From: Chelativorans sp. Marseille-P2723
Lineage (GTDB): Bacteria; Pseudomonadota; Alphaproteobacteria; Rhizobiales; Rhizobiaceae
Length of the DNA stretch: 64,000 bases
NCBI RefSeq assembly: GCF_902809845.1
Contig: NZ_CADDWI010000013.1
Coordinates: 558,001-622,000 of the forward strand
Direction of reading: 5' to 3'
The notes under the pieces were generated by a model. The model searched no databases and had not been told where the DNA came from. It saw only the letters and a program-made list of their open reading frames with translations. The position numbers and the translations under genes are program-made. Below, in pieces: positions 1 through 8,786 of this stretch (positions are counted from its first letter, which is position 1; each line of letters starts with the position of its first letter).

Positions 1-1
1 A

Positions 2-385
2 ATTCCAGGCGCGCTTTACGTCGAGGCGCTGCGCCGGCGTGCGTCGGTCTTGTCGGAGTTTGCCGGGCCGGTCTTTGCTAAGGTGGACCTGCTCGCCACG
101 CCCACCATCGCGAAGATGATTCCGACCCGAGCCGAAACCGACATCGAAAGCGGAGCCGAGGGTGTTGTACGACGCTTCCTGTCGCCGTCCCAGAACACCA
201 GGCAGTTCAGCTATCTTGGCCTACCCGCCATCAGCATTCCCTGCGGTTTCGATCCGCGTGGCCTGCCCATCGGCCTGCAACTGGCGGGGCGGCCATTCGC
301 CGAAGCACGGCTGCTACGTACTGCCGATGCATTTCAACGCGACACAGAATGGCACCGGCATGCGCCGGCGCCGACCCCCATGTGA
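2..385 (+). CDS. Amidase-signature enzyme, C-terminal fragment (5' end outside window)
   Basis: The frame is open from the first bases of the window and ends at a TGA, giving 127 residues. The segment carries the C-terminal amidase-signature pattern: a TPT strand (LLATPTIAK), then LGLPAISIPCGF and GLPIGLQLAGRPF, and a final ARLLRTADAFQ helix. The catalytic Lys-Ser-Ser part lies upstream, outside the window. The family hydrolyses amides in the cytoplasm; the substrate cannot be told. It is followed after 21 bases by a small AtzG-like gene and then a second, complete amidase, so two amidases lie in one probable operon. Confidence in the family is high and in the substrate nil. Confidence 0.85.
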   Translation: MPGALYVEALRRRASVLSEFAGPVFAKVDLLATPTIAKMIPTRAETDIESGAEGVVRRFLSPSQNTRQFSYLGLPAISIPCGFDPRGLPIGLQLAGRPFAEARLLRTADAFQRDTEWHRHAPAPTPM

Positions 386-406
386 ACACGAGAGGAGGGT
401 GACGGA

Positions 407-607
407 ATGGATGCTGCGATAGAACGGGAATTCATTGCAGGGTTTGCCCGCGCCGGGCTGAAGCTGCCGAAGGAGCGGTACGAGCTGATGGTCCAGGCCT
501 ATGCCGGTTACCGCGAGCTTGCCGCCCTCCTGCACGAGGATGAAACACCTTTGACCGCCGAGCCTGCCGGGCTGGAGATCCCTGCCGTCCCGGAGAACAG
601 GAAATGA
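407..607 (+). CDS. Small AtzG/DUF4089-like amidase partner
   Basis: A 66-residue, acidic, mainly helical protein with a Shine-Dalgarno-like GAGGAGGGT upstream. Its last codons overlap the start of the amidase gene (ATGA), which implies translational coupling. Known biology: the 1-carboxybiuret hydrolase AtzE needs a small GatC-like protein, AtzG, encoded beside it. The length, helical pattern (FIAGFARAGLKLP, then YAGYRELAALLHED) and position here fit that role. The assignment is by context and general resemblance, since no catalytic motif exists in this family. It could instead be another GatC-like chaperone subunit. Confidence 0.6.
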   Translation: MDAAIEREFIAGFARAGLKLPKERYELMVQAYAGYRELAALLHEDETPLTAEPAGLEIPAVPENRK

Positions 608-1992
608 CAGCTCCGGTTCCCTCTCTCGCCGCTTCTGCCCGGATGATTGCCGAAGGGGCGGTCAGTTCACGCGATCTGGTCGAGGCATCGCTTGCACGGA
701 TCAGTGCCGTCGATAGCACAGTCCACGCCTTTATCACAGTGACGGAGGAACGGGCGCGCGCCGCCGCAGAAAAAGCCGACGAAGAACTAAAGCGAGGGCA
801 CCGCCGCGGGCCGCTGCATGGTGTCCCCGTTGCTCTCAAGGACAATATCGATGTGGAAGGCGTGTTGACCACTGCCCATTCCAAAATTCTGGCGAACAAC
901 ATCGCGGCCTCCAGCGCCGGCGTAACCGAAAGGCTTGAAGCCGCGGGAATGATTGTCGTCGGCAAGTTGTCGCTACACGAGTTCGCCCGTGGCGCGCCCA
1001 CAGACGTCCTTCCTTGGCCGAACGCACTCAATCCGTGGAGTTCCCGCCATGCATGCGGAGGCTCCAGTTCTGGTTCGGCGGTCGCCGTCGCCGCCGGCAT
1101 GGTTCCGCTCGCTATTGGCACCGATACGGGCGGGTCGGTCCGATTTCCTGCCGCATGCAACGGCGTCGTTGGCCTCAAGCCCACCTATGGGGCGGTCAGC
1201 CGCCGCGGCGTGCTTCCGCTCAGCTTCAGCCTTGATTTTGTCGGGCCGATAGCGCGCACGGTAGAGGACTGCGCGCTGGCCATGCAGGCTATTGCTGGGC
1301 ACGATCCACAAGACCCCGGCTCGGCCAGTTTTACGCCGCAGGACTATCTGGCCGAAATCGGCAGTCCGCTTCGCGGGCTGAAGATCGGTGTTGCACACGA
1401 TTACAATGCCGAGTCCAGCGTAGACGCGGAAACCGCCGCGGCCGTGGCAGAAGCCGCACGGTGCTATGCCGAGCTGGGCGCGACGGTCGAAGAGGTAAAG
1501 CTTCCGCCGCGCGCATTGTTCGACGCCGCCACCTGGACGATCATCCTTGCCGAAGGTTTCGCCATCCACCGGCAGAACCTGGCATCCAGACCCGAGGATT
1601 ATGGGCGCACGGCGCGCGAGCGCCTGAGCATTGGCGCGCTGGTGACTGGCGGTGATCTTGTCCAGGCTTTGCGGGTTCGGCGCAGACTGACTGCCGAGCT
1701 CGACACCATTATCGAACGCTACGACGCCATCTTGTGTGCGACTGCATCGTCACCGCCGGTGCCGCTCGACAAGGTCGACGACGGTCCGTGGCGGCGCAGC
1801 CACCCGATTACCGCACCGTTCAATCTGACTGGCCATCCTGCTATTGCCGTGCCTGCTGGCTTCAGCGGCGATGGATTGCCGCTATCGATCCAGCTCGTCG
1901 GGCGCTTTTTCGATGAAGCGCGTCTATTCACGATCGCGCATGCCTATGAGCAAGCTCACAACTGGCACACTCGCCGGCCATCTCTGCCGTGA
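604..1992 (+). CDS. Amidase-signature hydrolase (AtzE/GatA-like)
   Basis: A 462-residue cytoplasmic amidase. The Ser-cisSer-Lys triad is visible: Lys79 in VALKDN, Ser154 in the GGSSSGSA loop and Ser178 in TDTGGSVR, the same spacing as in GatA. The C-terminal GFSGDGLPLSIQLVG block completes the fold. Start ATG overlaps the stop of the small AtzG-like gene, so the two proteins are probably made in fixed ratio and may form a complex. The family includes GatA, AtzE, allophanate hydrolase and aryl-acylamidases. The pairing with an AtzG-like protein favours an AtzE-type carboxybiuret or related hydrolase, but this is inference. No gatB lies nearby, so it is not the tRNA amidotransferase subunit. 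Confidence 0.85.
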   Translation: MTAPVPSLAASARMIAEGAVSSRDLVEASLARISAVDSTVHAFITVTEERARAAAEKADEELKRGHRRGPLHGVPVALKDNIDVEGVLTTAHSKILANNIAASSAGVTERLEAAGMIVVGKLSLHEFARGAPTDVLPWPNALNPWSSRHACGGSSSGSAVAVAAGMVPLAIGTDTGGSVRFPAACNGVVGLKPTYGAVSRRGVLPLSFSLDFVGPIARTVEDCALAMQAIAGHDPQDPGSASFTPQDYLAEIGSPLRGLKIGVAHDYNAESSVDAETAAAVAEAARCYAELGATVEEVKLPPRALFDAATWTIILAEGFAIHRQNLASRPEDYGRTARERLSIGALVTGGDLVQALRVRRRLTAELDTIIERYDAILCATASSPPVPLDKVDDGPWRRSHPITAPFNLTGHPAIAVPAGFSGDGLPLSIQLVGRFFDEARLFTIAHAYEQAHNWHTRRPSLP

Positions 1993-2747
1993 CACGTCAT
2001 GCAGGCCGCGCCTCATGCTGAGGTAGATAGATCAGCATAACCCGGCCGGCCGCGTGCTGGCCTGTTCGCAGAAACATGGCGCATGTTAATCGCTTGACTG
2101 CATCGGATTGCTGCGAAGGGCACATAAAAAAGAGTCCGGGCTCAAGCTCGCTTGACCGCAAGCGGCGATGCTGTAGAATTTTATCTCCATCTAATGCGCG
2201 TGACATTTCGTTGTGTTGGATTGCCGCCGGGACTGGATGAACCGGCTACTTTACGAAAAGAACTCTGACGAAACGCCTATGCGTCGCCTGCTCCGGAGGA
2301 GCCATGGCAACCCTGTCTCGCGACTACTCTGAAAACTGCAACTATGACGTTGTGCGCCCGTGCTTGGTGTCACTCAACCCAGAGCTGAAGTCGAAGCCCC
2401 CGCAGGAGCTTTGCGGCGTTGCCATAGCCTTCCATAATGGAAGTGGCAACTCAGTGGCTGATGGCATCTGGACAGCCGCCAATACGGACCGATGGCCAGT
2501 TCCACGATCGGCATCAATCTGGGTGCCGGGAAAGTGCCAGTCAGCTATCAGATAGACTATAAGAGGCAGTCGTGGAGACACAACTTGCGACTGAATCGTC
2601 GACGAGAGCGCGCTAGAGAGTAGCTTGCTCTGGGCAGCACGCTCAACGATCACGGCATGCGAATGAACTGAAGGAGGTACAGCGCACAGGAATGGGAGGA
2701 GTTCTGTATCACTTACTTCAACAACTCACCCGTAAGGGAGGGGAACA
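1993..2747 (+). other. 755-bp stretch without a convincing gene; possible decayed reading frames
   Basis: No frame here has recognisable domains. The best open frame, 2304-2555, starts ATG behind CGGAGGAGC and gives 83 residues with no family resemblance I can name. A second overlapping frame at about 2490-2615 reads as a plausible beta-rich segment (INLGAGKVPVSYQIDYKR) and then stops. The pattern of two short, partly protein-like frames suggests a degenerate gene, but this is weak. A Shine-Dalgarno-like AGGGAGGGG near 2738 belongs to the cytochrome gene that follows. Confidence 0.3.
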
Positions 2748-3293
2748 ATGCCGTTTACAACGATACTACTCAAGAAAATGAGCTTCACAGTGCTGGCTGC
2801 GGCAGGTTTGCTTGCCTCGCCATTGTCCTCAAGAGCCGATGAGGCGGATGTCGCGCGCGGGGAATATCTCGTCTCATTCTCCGGCTGTAATGACTGCCAT
2901 ACGCCCGGCTATTTCTTTGGCAGTGCCGATCCGGAGCGTTTCCTCGGCGGCTCTGACGTCGGGTTCGAGATTCCCGGATTGGGAGTTTTCGTAGGCAGGA
3001 ACCTTACGCCTGACAAGGAAACCGGAATAGGAGACTGGACGACCGAGCAAATCGTAACGGCGCTCCAGACCGGAGAGCGGCCAGATGGGCGGATGCTGGC
3101 CCCTATCATGCCTTATCATGCGCTGGCCAACCTGACGCCTGAGGACGCCAATGCAATTGCGGAATATCTAAAGACAATCGAGCCGGTTAAAAATGCTGTG
3201 CCAGGTCCGTTCGGTCCCGGAGAGGAGGTGTCGACCTTCATGCTGCGCCTCGTTCCCCCGGGTGCGATCGCGGCGGAGGCACCGCCGCAGTAG
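2748..3293 (+). CDS. Exported monohaem cytochrome c
   Basis: 181 residues with a Sec signal peptide (charged MPFTTILLKK, hydrophobic core, likely cleavage after SSRA) and one haem-binding CNDCH at residues 47-51. The segment NLTPDKETGIGDWT followed by the likely axial Met121 in LAPIMPYHAL is typical of the cytochrome domains that accept electrons from periplasmic alcohol, aldehyde or aromatic dehydrogenases. In those systems the domain is usually repeated three times; here there is a single one and no dehydrogenase gene beside it, so it is an orphan electron carrier or a remnant of a larger locus. A good ribosome-binding site (AGGGAGGGG) precedes the ATG. Confidence 0.85.
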   Translation: MPFTTILLKKMSFTVLAAAGLLASPLSSRADEADVARGEYLVSFSGCNDCHTPGYFFGSADPERFLGGSDVGFEIPGLGVFVGRNLTPDKETGIGDWTTEQIVTALQTGERPDGRMLAPIMPYHALANLTPEDANAIAEYLKTIEPVKNAVPGPFGPGEEVSTFMLRLVPPGAIAAEAPPQ

Positions 3294-3718
3294 TGGCTAT
3301 GCGGCAGATGCAGGCTGGGATCGGTGAATTGCCGTTATCTGCCACGGGTCAAACTTGCTAGCCGCTGCTTCGCAGACGCGTCCCAAGCATGATTCTGGCG
3401 CGGATAAGCCCAGAGTGTTAACTTCTGCGGCTTCCGCTGGAACCAGGATTCTCAAATTGTATCGACTATGTGAGGGACTGGAGGCGAGGCTGCGGAAGGA
3501 TCATGCCTTCCGCGGCAACAGCTAGGTTTTGGAGGAACCTGCAGAACCTTCCAAGCAAGCCTTTCCGGTGCGATCTGGCTGGTGTCGGTCAGCTCTTCAA
3601 CGCTTACATGGACCGGTTGTCCGCGCGGCTCAATGCGCCAGGTTCAGGAGCAGCTGGCGGCGGGCGTTGCCCTGCTGCCCGCGCTAAGAGCATCGGCTTG
3701 TAAATCTGAATCGAAAGA

Positions 3719-3905
3719 TTGGGCCTTGCTCGTGATTTGCCAGGATTGCGGAGGATCTTGGGCAAGAGCTATTCGGCGGATCTGCGCCATGGGGTTGTTG
3801 CGTTTGTCGAAGCGGGTATTCGCGGCGTGCCGCGGCGCGACATCTTGGTAAGGGCGGCATGCATCAGGTTTGAGCGTATCCGGCATTTGCAAAGCAGTTT
3901 TGCGT
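3719..3905 (+). pseudogene. IS630-family transposase, N-terminal remnant
   Basis: The frame encodes GKSYSADLRHGVVAFVEAG, matching the conserved first helix of IS630-type transposases (K-x-YS-x-DLR-x-R-V). The expected continuation (RRAAARHLG) is in another frame from about 3805, so a frameshift is present, and nothing of the DDE domain follows. It is a dead fragment. It lies within a 984-bp gap between the cytochrome gene and phaZ; the part from 3294 to 3718 shows no recognisable gene. Confidence 0.65.
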
Positions 3906-4091
3906 TCTTGGGCGGGTATCGAGTTGTGACCGATGGTCTCGGAGGAGCCTTGCCGCCTGCGCCCTCATCGATTGACCATCGCACCGAGCGAATAAAGCAT
4001 CCGGATCGGCCAAACACTAGCCCCCACCGGATTTGTGATGCCATTCCGCTGCAGCAGGTGGCCCCATCGGACGGGCCTTGTTGTAATTTTG

Positions 4092-4105
4092 TTGCATTGC
4101 AGCAA
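4092..4105. promoter_or_regulatory. Candidate PhaR-type operator upstream of phaZ
   Basis: The bases TTGCATTGCAGCAA contain the palindrome TGCATTGCA and resemble TGCA-rich sites bound by PhaR regulators of polyhydroxybutyrate genes in alphaproteobacteria. The site lies about 170 bases before the phaZ start, in otherwise non-coding DNA. The functional link is inference from similarity and position. Confidence 0.4.
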
Positions 4106-4277
4106 AATGACGGTACGTTATGCCGCACCAACGGTATCGACGGGAGCGCCTGAGCGGCTCCGGGAAGATGCGAAAGTTCAACAGGGTACGGCGTCCATTG
4201 CTCGTTCTGCAGGCGCACGGGTACTGTAAAAACCGGGGCGGCTTCAACACTTCCCCGCACCCCGGAAAGGTGCGCTG

Positions 4278-5516
4278 ATGTATTATCAGCTTTATGAGCT
4301 TCAACATGCCGCGCTTCAGCCGGCGCGGGCCTGCGCTGATGCGATCAGGCACCTCTATTCAAGCCCGCTCAATCCAGTATCAGAAACCCCTTGGGGCCGC
4401 TCTATTGCCGCCGCTGCGGAAGTGTTCGAGCGGACAACACGGCGCTATGGGAAGCCCGAGTTCGGCGTTGGCTTTACAGTAATCGAAGGAAAGCAGGTTG
4501 ACGTCCATGAGGAGGTCATCTGGGAGCGACCCTTTTGCCGCCTCCTGCGCTTCCGGCGCGATTTGCCTGCAAATTACGCCTCGGATTCCAAGCTTTTAAT
4601 CGTGGCGCCTCTTTCGGGCCACTATGCCACCTTGCTGCGCGGAACGGTCGAGGCGATGCTGCCCCACGCTGACGTCTATATTACGGATTGGGCGGACACG
4701 CGCATGGTGCCACTATCGCAGGGCAGCTTCGACCTTGACGATTATATCGACTACCTCATGGCCATGTTCGGCCGGCTTGGCCCCGGCACCAGTGTCATGG
4801 CGGTTTGCCAACCGTCCGTCCCGGTGCTCGCGGCGGTGGCCCTCATGGAGGCGCGGGGCGACCGCAACCTGCCCGCCGCGATGGTTCTGATGGGCGGCCC
4901 CATCGACACCCGCCGCAACCCGACTATCATCAACCGGCTGGCCCAAGAGCGCGGGCTCGCCTGGTTCCGCAACAATGTTGTGATGCAGGTGCCATGGCCC
5001 AATCCGGGCATGATGCGGCTCGTCTATCCAGGCTTCCTGCAGCTCTCCGGCTTTATGGGAATGAATCTGAACCGTCACATCACCGCCCACCGCGAGTTCT
5101 TCATGCATCTTGTGAAGAACGACGGAGATTCGGCGGAGAAGCACCGCGAGTTCTATGACGAGTATCTCGCGGTGATGGATCTTCCCGCCGAATTCTACCT
5201 GCAGACCTTGGACACAGTGTTCATCCGGCACCTTCTGCCCAAAGGAGAAATGACGCACCGGGGCCAACCCGTTGATCTGCGAGCGGTTCACAATGTCGCG
5301 CTCATGACCGTCGAGGGCGGCAAGGACGATATATCGGGGGTGGGGCAGACGGAGGCAGCGCACTCGTTATGCGTCAATATCCCGCAAGGCAAGCGGATGC
5401 ACCACTTGCAGCCCGAAGTGGGCCATTACGGTGTCTTCAACGGCACGCGCTTCAAAGCTGAAATCCTGCCCGCCATCCTCCGCTTTCTCGGCGAGCAGGC
5501 ACGCGTTTCCGGATGA
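4278..5516 (+). CDS. phaZ: Intracellular poly(3-hydroxybutyrate) depolymerase
   Basis: 412 residues without a signal peptide. The order of features matches intracellular PHB depolymerases: an N-terminal helical region, the TDWAD strand-turn around residue 137, a lipase-box-like VCQPS with Cys177 as probable nucleophile, a GKDDISG acid loop, and the catalytic His383 in EVGHYGVF. It mobilises stored polyester granules in the cytoplasm. The gene stands alone (no phaC/phaA/phaB nearby) and is followed by a hairpin. A GTGCGCTG stretch precedes the ATG, so the ribosome-binding site is weak. Confidence 0.93.
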   Translation: MYYQLYELQHAALQPARACADAIRHLYSSPLNPVSETPWGRSIAAAAEVFERTTRRYGKPEFGVGFTVIEGKQVDVHEEVIWERPFCRLLRFRRDLPANYASDSKLLIVAPLSGHYATLLRGTVEAMLPHADVYITDWADTRMVPLSQGSFDLDDYIDYLMAMFGRLGPGTSVMAVCQPSVPVLAAVALMEARGDRNLPAAMVLMGGPIDTRRNPTIINRLAQERGLAWFRNNVVMQVPWPNPGMMRLVYPGFLQLSGFMGMNLNRHITAHREFFMHLVKNDGDSAEKHREFYDEYLAVMDLPAEFYLQTLDTVFIRHLLPKGEMTHRGQPVDLRAVHNVALMTVEGGKDDISGVGQTEAAHSLCVNIPQGKRMHHLQPEVGHYGVFNGTRFKAEILPAILRFLGEQARVSG

Positions 5517-5583
5517 TGAGGATTGGAGCGCGAAAGGTGTGGCGGCCTGAACACGCTGAGAGTAAAAGCCGGCGCTTATCCAC

Positions 5584-5608
5584 TGGTCAACCGGGTGTCC
5601 GGTAACCA
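5584..5608 (+). terminator. Stem-loop downstream of phaZ
   Basis: ACCGG-GTGT-CCGGT forms a perfect 5-bp stem with a 4-base loop, extended by outer TGGT/ACCA pairing across a small internal bulge. It lies about 70 bases after the phaZ stop. No run of T follows, so a rho-independent role is uncertain. Confidence 0.4.
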
Positions 5609-5701
5609 TAGCCATAGAATCTCCGCTTTTGCCGTTGACAGAGCCCACTAGAACTTCGTTAACTTATCATTAACGAAAGAAACGGTTGGGGAGCGGCTGC
5701 C

Positions 5702-6316
5702 ATGGCTGCTAGGCGGGTGGTTTTCATCACCGCGTTAGGATTCTCTTTGTCTCTGCTCGGCGTGGGAAGTGGTCCTGCTGCCGGGTCCGGGCTGATGGTG
5801 ACGGGTGGGCTCACGTCCCAGCCGATTGGCCATTACGAATTCTGCAAGAACAATCCGCGCGAATGTGCGCTTAGACCGCGGGACAACGGCCCGCTAAAGA
5901 CGAACGAGGATGTGTGGAGCCTGATCGTCAAGGTCAATGCCGATGTGAATAAGGCAATAAGGCCGATGAGCGATCGCGAACTCTATGGCAAGGAGGAGTT
6001 CTGGACCTATCCGGTGAACGGGGCCGGGGATTGTGAAGACTATGTGCTGGAGAAGCGTCGCCGGCTGCACGAAGCAGGCCTCGATCTCGCCAATCTTCTG
6101 ATCACGGTTGTCCGCAAGCCGGACGGGGAAGGTCACGCGGTTCTCACCATCCGCACCGACCGCGGCGATTATATCCTCGATAATCTGCATTCTGATGTGA
6201 GGCTGTGGAGCCACACCGAGTACACATTCCTCAAGCGCCAGGCGAGCGACCATACGGGCCGCTGGCTCAACCTCAAGGACGAGAACAACCTTCTCGTCGG
6301 CGCGGTCAAGGACTAA
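5702..6316 (+). CDS. Periplasmic transglutaminase-like cysteine proteinase (BTLCP family)
   Basis: 204 residues with an N-terminal signal peptide ending near residue 28. The papain/transglutaminase-like triad of the BTLCP (DUF920) family is intact: Cys111 in GDCEDY, His145 in GHAVLTI and Asp160 in ILDN. Members are exported and common in Hyphomicrobiales. In other bacteria the related LapG cleaves adhesins under c-di-GMP control, but no LapD or adhesin gene is near here and the target is unknown. The ATG is preceded by a GGGAGCGG stretch. Confidence 0.85.
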   Translation: MAARRVVFITALGFSLSLLGVGSGPAAGSGLMVTGGLTSQPIGHYEFCKNNPRECALRPRDNGPLKTNEDVWSLIVKVNADVNKAIRPMSDRELYGKEEFWTYPVNGAGDCEDYVLEKRRRLHEAGLDLANLLITVVRKPDGEGHAVLTIRTDRGDYILDNLHSDVRLWSHTEYTFLKRQASDHTGRWLNLKDENNLLVGAVKD

Positions 6317-6324
6317 ACTAGAGC

Positions 6325-7190
6325 ACATCTTCTTTAGTTCGGGTGATATCCGGCTGCCTTGAAGCATTTCGCGCATCCGCCGGGAGTGAAGAGGTCGAAG
6401 TTGAGCCCCGGGGTGTCCCACAGAGCGGCGATGGTCCTTCGGCCTTTCGCGCAGCAGCGCCTTGACCTAAAAAGGCGTTCTCGAAGGGATCGCGTGCGGG
6501 CCTTTAAGGCGGCAGATAGCGCCTGCCGCCTCGATCGCATTGCACCTGCGGCCTTTTTGGGCCGGCAGGTTGTCCATCGCGAGGATTTTGCCCTGCAACA
6601 AGTCTCGGGACCTGCACCTGCTCGACATAATGTCAGGAACAGTGCCGTTCATGCACGCCTTCATAGGCAAAAGGGCAACAGTCATGCCCGCAAGCGGCAC
6701 CGCGCCGGCGAAGGTCGTGTTCTCCAATGGCCTCCGGCAAGCCCGGCCAGTCGCGTGCCGCGTGGCGCTCTTGCACGCCGGCGTGCCATCTCGACGACAG
6801 CCCGTCTCGCAGATGAACACGAGCTGCCGGATAGAGGAAGAGCTGGCCGCCAAACCAGGTCCGACGGGCGCTTCACGATGTCGGGATGCTCCGGCTGAAT
6901 GCCCATCGACTGCTCCACCATTCTCGTTCAGCGTGATATCCTTGCGTTGTTCGGTGTCGCCCGACGATGATGGCTTCATGCGCATCGAGGCGGAAGGCGC
7001 TGCCGCTCGCCGATCCTCCCTCGTATAAGGAATCGCGCTCGACACGCCAGCGCCAAGCCGCGCCGCCGTGTGCCGGGCCGAAGCTCCTTCGTTCGCAGTT
7101 ATCAGGATGACCGAAGATCTGCGCCCAGTGTTTTTCCATCATTCGCCTCCACCAAGGTGAATCACACGCGAACGCAAACGTCACATCTAC
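6325..7190 (-). pseudogene. Degenerate IS630-family transposase
   Basis: Read leftward, this region holds most of an IS630-type transposase broken into several frames. One piece carries QLVFICETG, the start of the DDE domain; the next carries FAGAVPLAGMTVALL, then GKILAMDNLPAQKGR (catalytic Asp of the DN-x-PAH motif); and the last pieces give FAKVKALLRE and a C-terminal CAKCFKAAGYHPN ending at about 6334. Several frameshifts separate them. The upstream end near 7160-7185 shares TCACACGCGAACGCAAA with the fragment at 40275-40640, so both derive from the same element. It cannot make a working enzyme. Confidence 0.8.
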
Positions 7191-7225
7191 AAGTGCTGTA
7201 GATCAGAAGAGCCGCCGCCCGCCGG

Positions 7226-8167
7226 CTATTCCGTATAGACGCCGAAATTGTCGAGCTGCTCCTGGCTGCGGGCAATGGCCGCGATGGTTTCCTCACTACC
7301 TTCCGATACCAAAAGCGTCGCAAGGACCTGCGCCAAGGCGAAAGCGGGCAGGAGCGTTGGGAAGAGCGATCTGGAATTGTTGTTGACGATCAGGTTGAGG
7401 CTATCAGCATCGATGATGGGGGAGACCAGACTATCCGTGATGGCGATGATACGGGTCCCCCGCTGGCGTGCAAATTCCACGGCCTTTACCGCATCGCGCG
7501 CATAGGGATGATAGCTGAAGGCGATCAGGACATCGCCATCTCCCACATCGCGCAGTTCGTCGGCGAAGGTGCCGCCTAGTCCGGTAAGCAGGATCGTCTT
7601 CCTGTCGAACATCCGGCATACATAGTGAAAATAGTAGGCGACCGGAAAAAGGCTCCGAAGACCGAGCACATAGACCCGCCTCGCCCCTTCAATGAGGCTT
7701 ACGGCCTGGTTCAGACTGTTGACCGCCATTTCACCGAAGGTCTCCTGAATGTTGGTGAGCTCCTGATAGACATATTCGCCGATCAAGCGCCCATGGGGTC
7801 CCTTGGGATAGTTGGCGCGAATCGCTTGAGCGCGATGGAGCCAGTCTGCCCGGCGACCGCTCATCACGATGTTGCGGAACAGATCACGGAACTCGTCATA
7901 GCTCTCATAGCCTATTTCCCGGGCAAGCCTGAGCATGACGTTGTGGTGCACGCCTGCCCGCCTGGCGACGGAGCGCATGGAATGAACGGCTATCTCCTCC
8001 GGATTGTCGATGGCATAGCGCGCTGCCTTGCGCAGGCGGGGACTCAGTTCGGGAAACCGCGCCTTGAGCACATTGACGATCGTACCCTGCACCGCACCAG
8101 AGGCATGCTCCGCCGTCTTCAACTGTTGTCGCTCCTGTCTGGCCACGGCTAGCCGGCTTGCCAGCAT
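7226..8167 (-). CDS. MurR/RpiR-family transcriptional regulator
   Basis: 313 residues. Residues about 30-105 form the RpiR helix-turn-helix (LSPRLRKAARYAIDNPEEIA, then SVARRAGVHHNVMLRLAREIGY), and residues about 145-285 form a SIS domain (VYVLGLRSLF, VLIAFSYHPYARDAVKAVEFA, IIAITDS), which in this family binds phosphorylated sugars or similar effectors. It is the last gene of the leftward operon, 12 bases after the flavin reductase, and is the most likely controller of that operon. The start chosen is the first ATG after the reductase stop. Its ribosome-binding site is weak. Confidence 0.88.
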   Translation of the reverse strand: MLASRLAVARQERQQLKTAEHASGAVQGTIVNVLKARFPELSPRLRKAARYAIDNPEEIAVHSMRSVARRAGVHHNVMLRLAREIGYESYDEFRDLFRNIVMSGRRADWLHRAQAIRANYPKGPHGRLIGEYVYQELTNIQETFGEMAVNSLNQAVSLIEGARRVYVLGLRSLFPVAYYFHYVCRMFDRKTILLTGLGGTFADELRDVGDGDVLIAFSYHPYARDAVKAVEFARQRGTRIIAITDSLVSPIIDADSLNLIVNNNSRSLFPTLLPAFALAQVLATLLVSEGSEETIAAIARSQEQLDNFGVYTE

Positions 8168-8179
8168 GCCGCGGATGCG

Positions 8180-8779
8180 TCAACCATCGTTCATCTCCTT
8201 ACGCACCCGCACCCGCATCATGGCGAATTCGACCACCTGCGTTCCCACCAGCTCAAGCTGGCGCCGGGCCGTCTCGTCCACCAGGTCACCTTTGGCATCG
8301 AAAATCGGTAACGAAGTGTTTAAGGCAACACCCATCGGCGTCGGCCATCCCCGTAGCGAATGAACAATGGCTCTCAGCGTAGCCAGAGTCTGCCCTGCAG
8401 CTTGCCAGCCCCCTGCGCAGCAGATGCAACCGACTGCGCATCCGTCCCAATATATGCGCGGTTCGGACCGGAGGTCCTCCGCATAGTCGATAGCGTTCTT
8501 GAGCAGCCCCGAGATCGTTCCATGATAGGCTGGGGATGCAAGGATGATACCATCGGCCCGCCGAAAGAGGCCAATCAGCCTTTGGGCGGCCGGGCTGCGT
8601 TTGATCTCCGCGGGGCTGTACATGGGCAGAAGCATGTCCTCGCCCGAGAAAACAGCGGTCTCCGCACCCATTTCGGCAGCGCGAGCGAGGCTGACCCGCA
8701 TTGCGCGTTCCGAACTGGACCCGCCCCGCGATGTTCCGCCCAATCCAAGTACGAAGGGACGCTGCCCACTGCGCGGCAT
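8180..8779 (-). CDS. NAD(P)H-dependent FMN reductase
   Basis: 199 residues with the flavodoxin-like fold of the NADPH-dependent FMN reductase family: GLGGTSRGGSSSERA as the phosphate-binding loop and the ASPAYHGTISGLLKNAIDY signature around residues 80-100. It starts 7 bases after the stop of the luciferase-like monooxygenase and is preceded by AGGAAGG. Enzymes of this pair normally work together: the reductase supplies free reduced FMN, and the monooxygenase uses it with oxygen. This is a cytoplasmic partner enzyme, with no domain missing. Confidence 0.88.
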   Translation of the reverse strand: MPRSGQRPFVLGLGGTSRGGSSSERAMRVSLARAAEMGAETAVFSGEDMLLPMYSPAEIKRSPAAQRLIGLFRRADGIILASPAYHGTISGLLKNAIDYAEDLRSEPRIYWDGCAVGCICCAGGWQAAGQTLATLRAIVHSLRGWPTPMGVALNTSLPIFDAKGDLVDETARRQLELVGTQVVEFAMMRVRVRKEMNDG

Positions 8780-8786
8780 AAGTATG

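Noticed and set aside
604-1992. GatA of the Glu-tRNA amidotransferase
   Set aside because: The catalytic triad positions match GatA, but there is no gatB, and the AtzG-like neighbour fits a metabolic amidase better.
3769-4260. Minus-strand frame of 163 codons before phaZ
   Set aside because: No domain; it overlaps the IS630 fragment and the phaZ promoter region.
5555-5575. CTGAGAG sequence resembling part of a thiamine riboswitch
   Set aside because: The partner helices and the second conserved block are missing, and the next gene is a protease.
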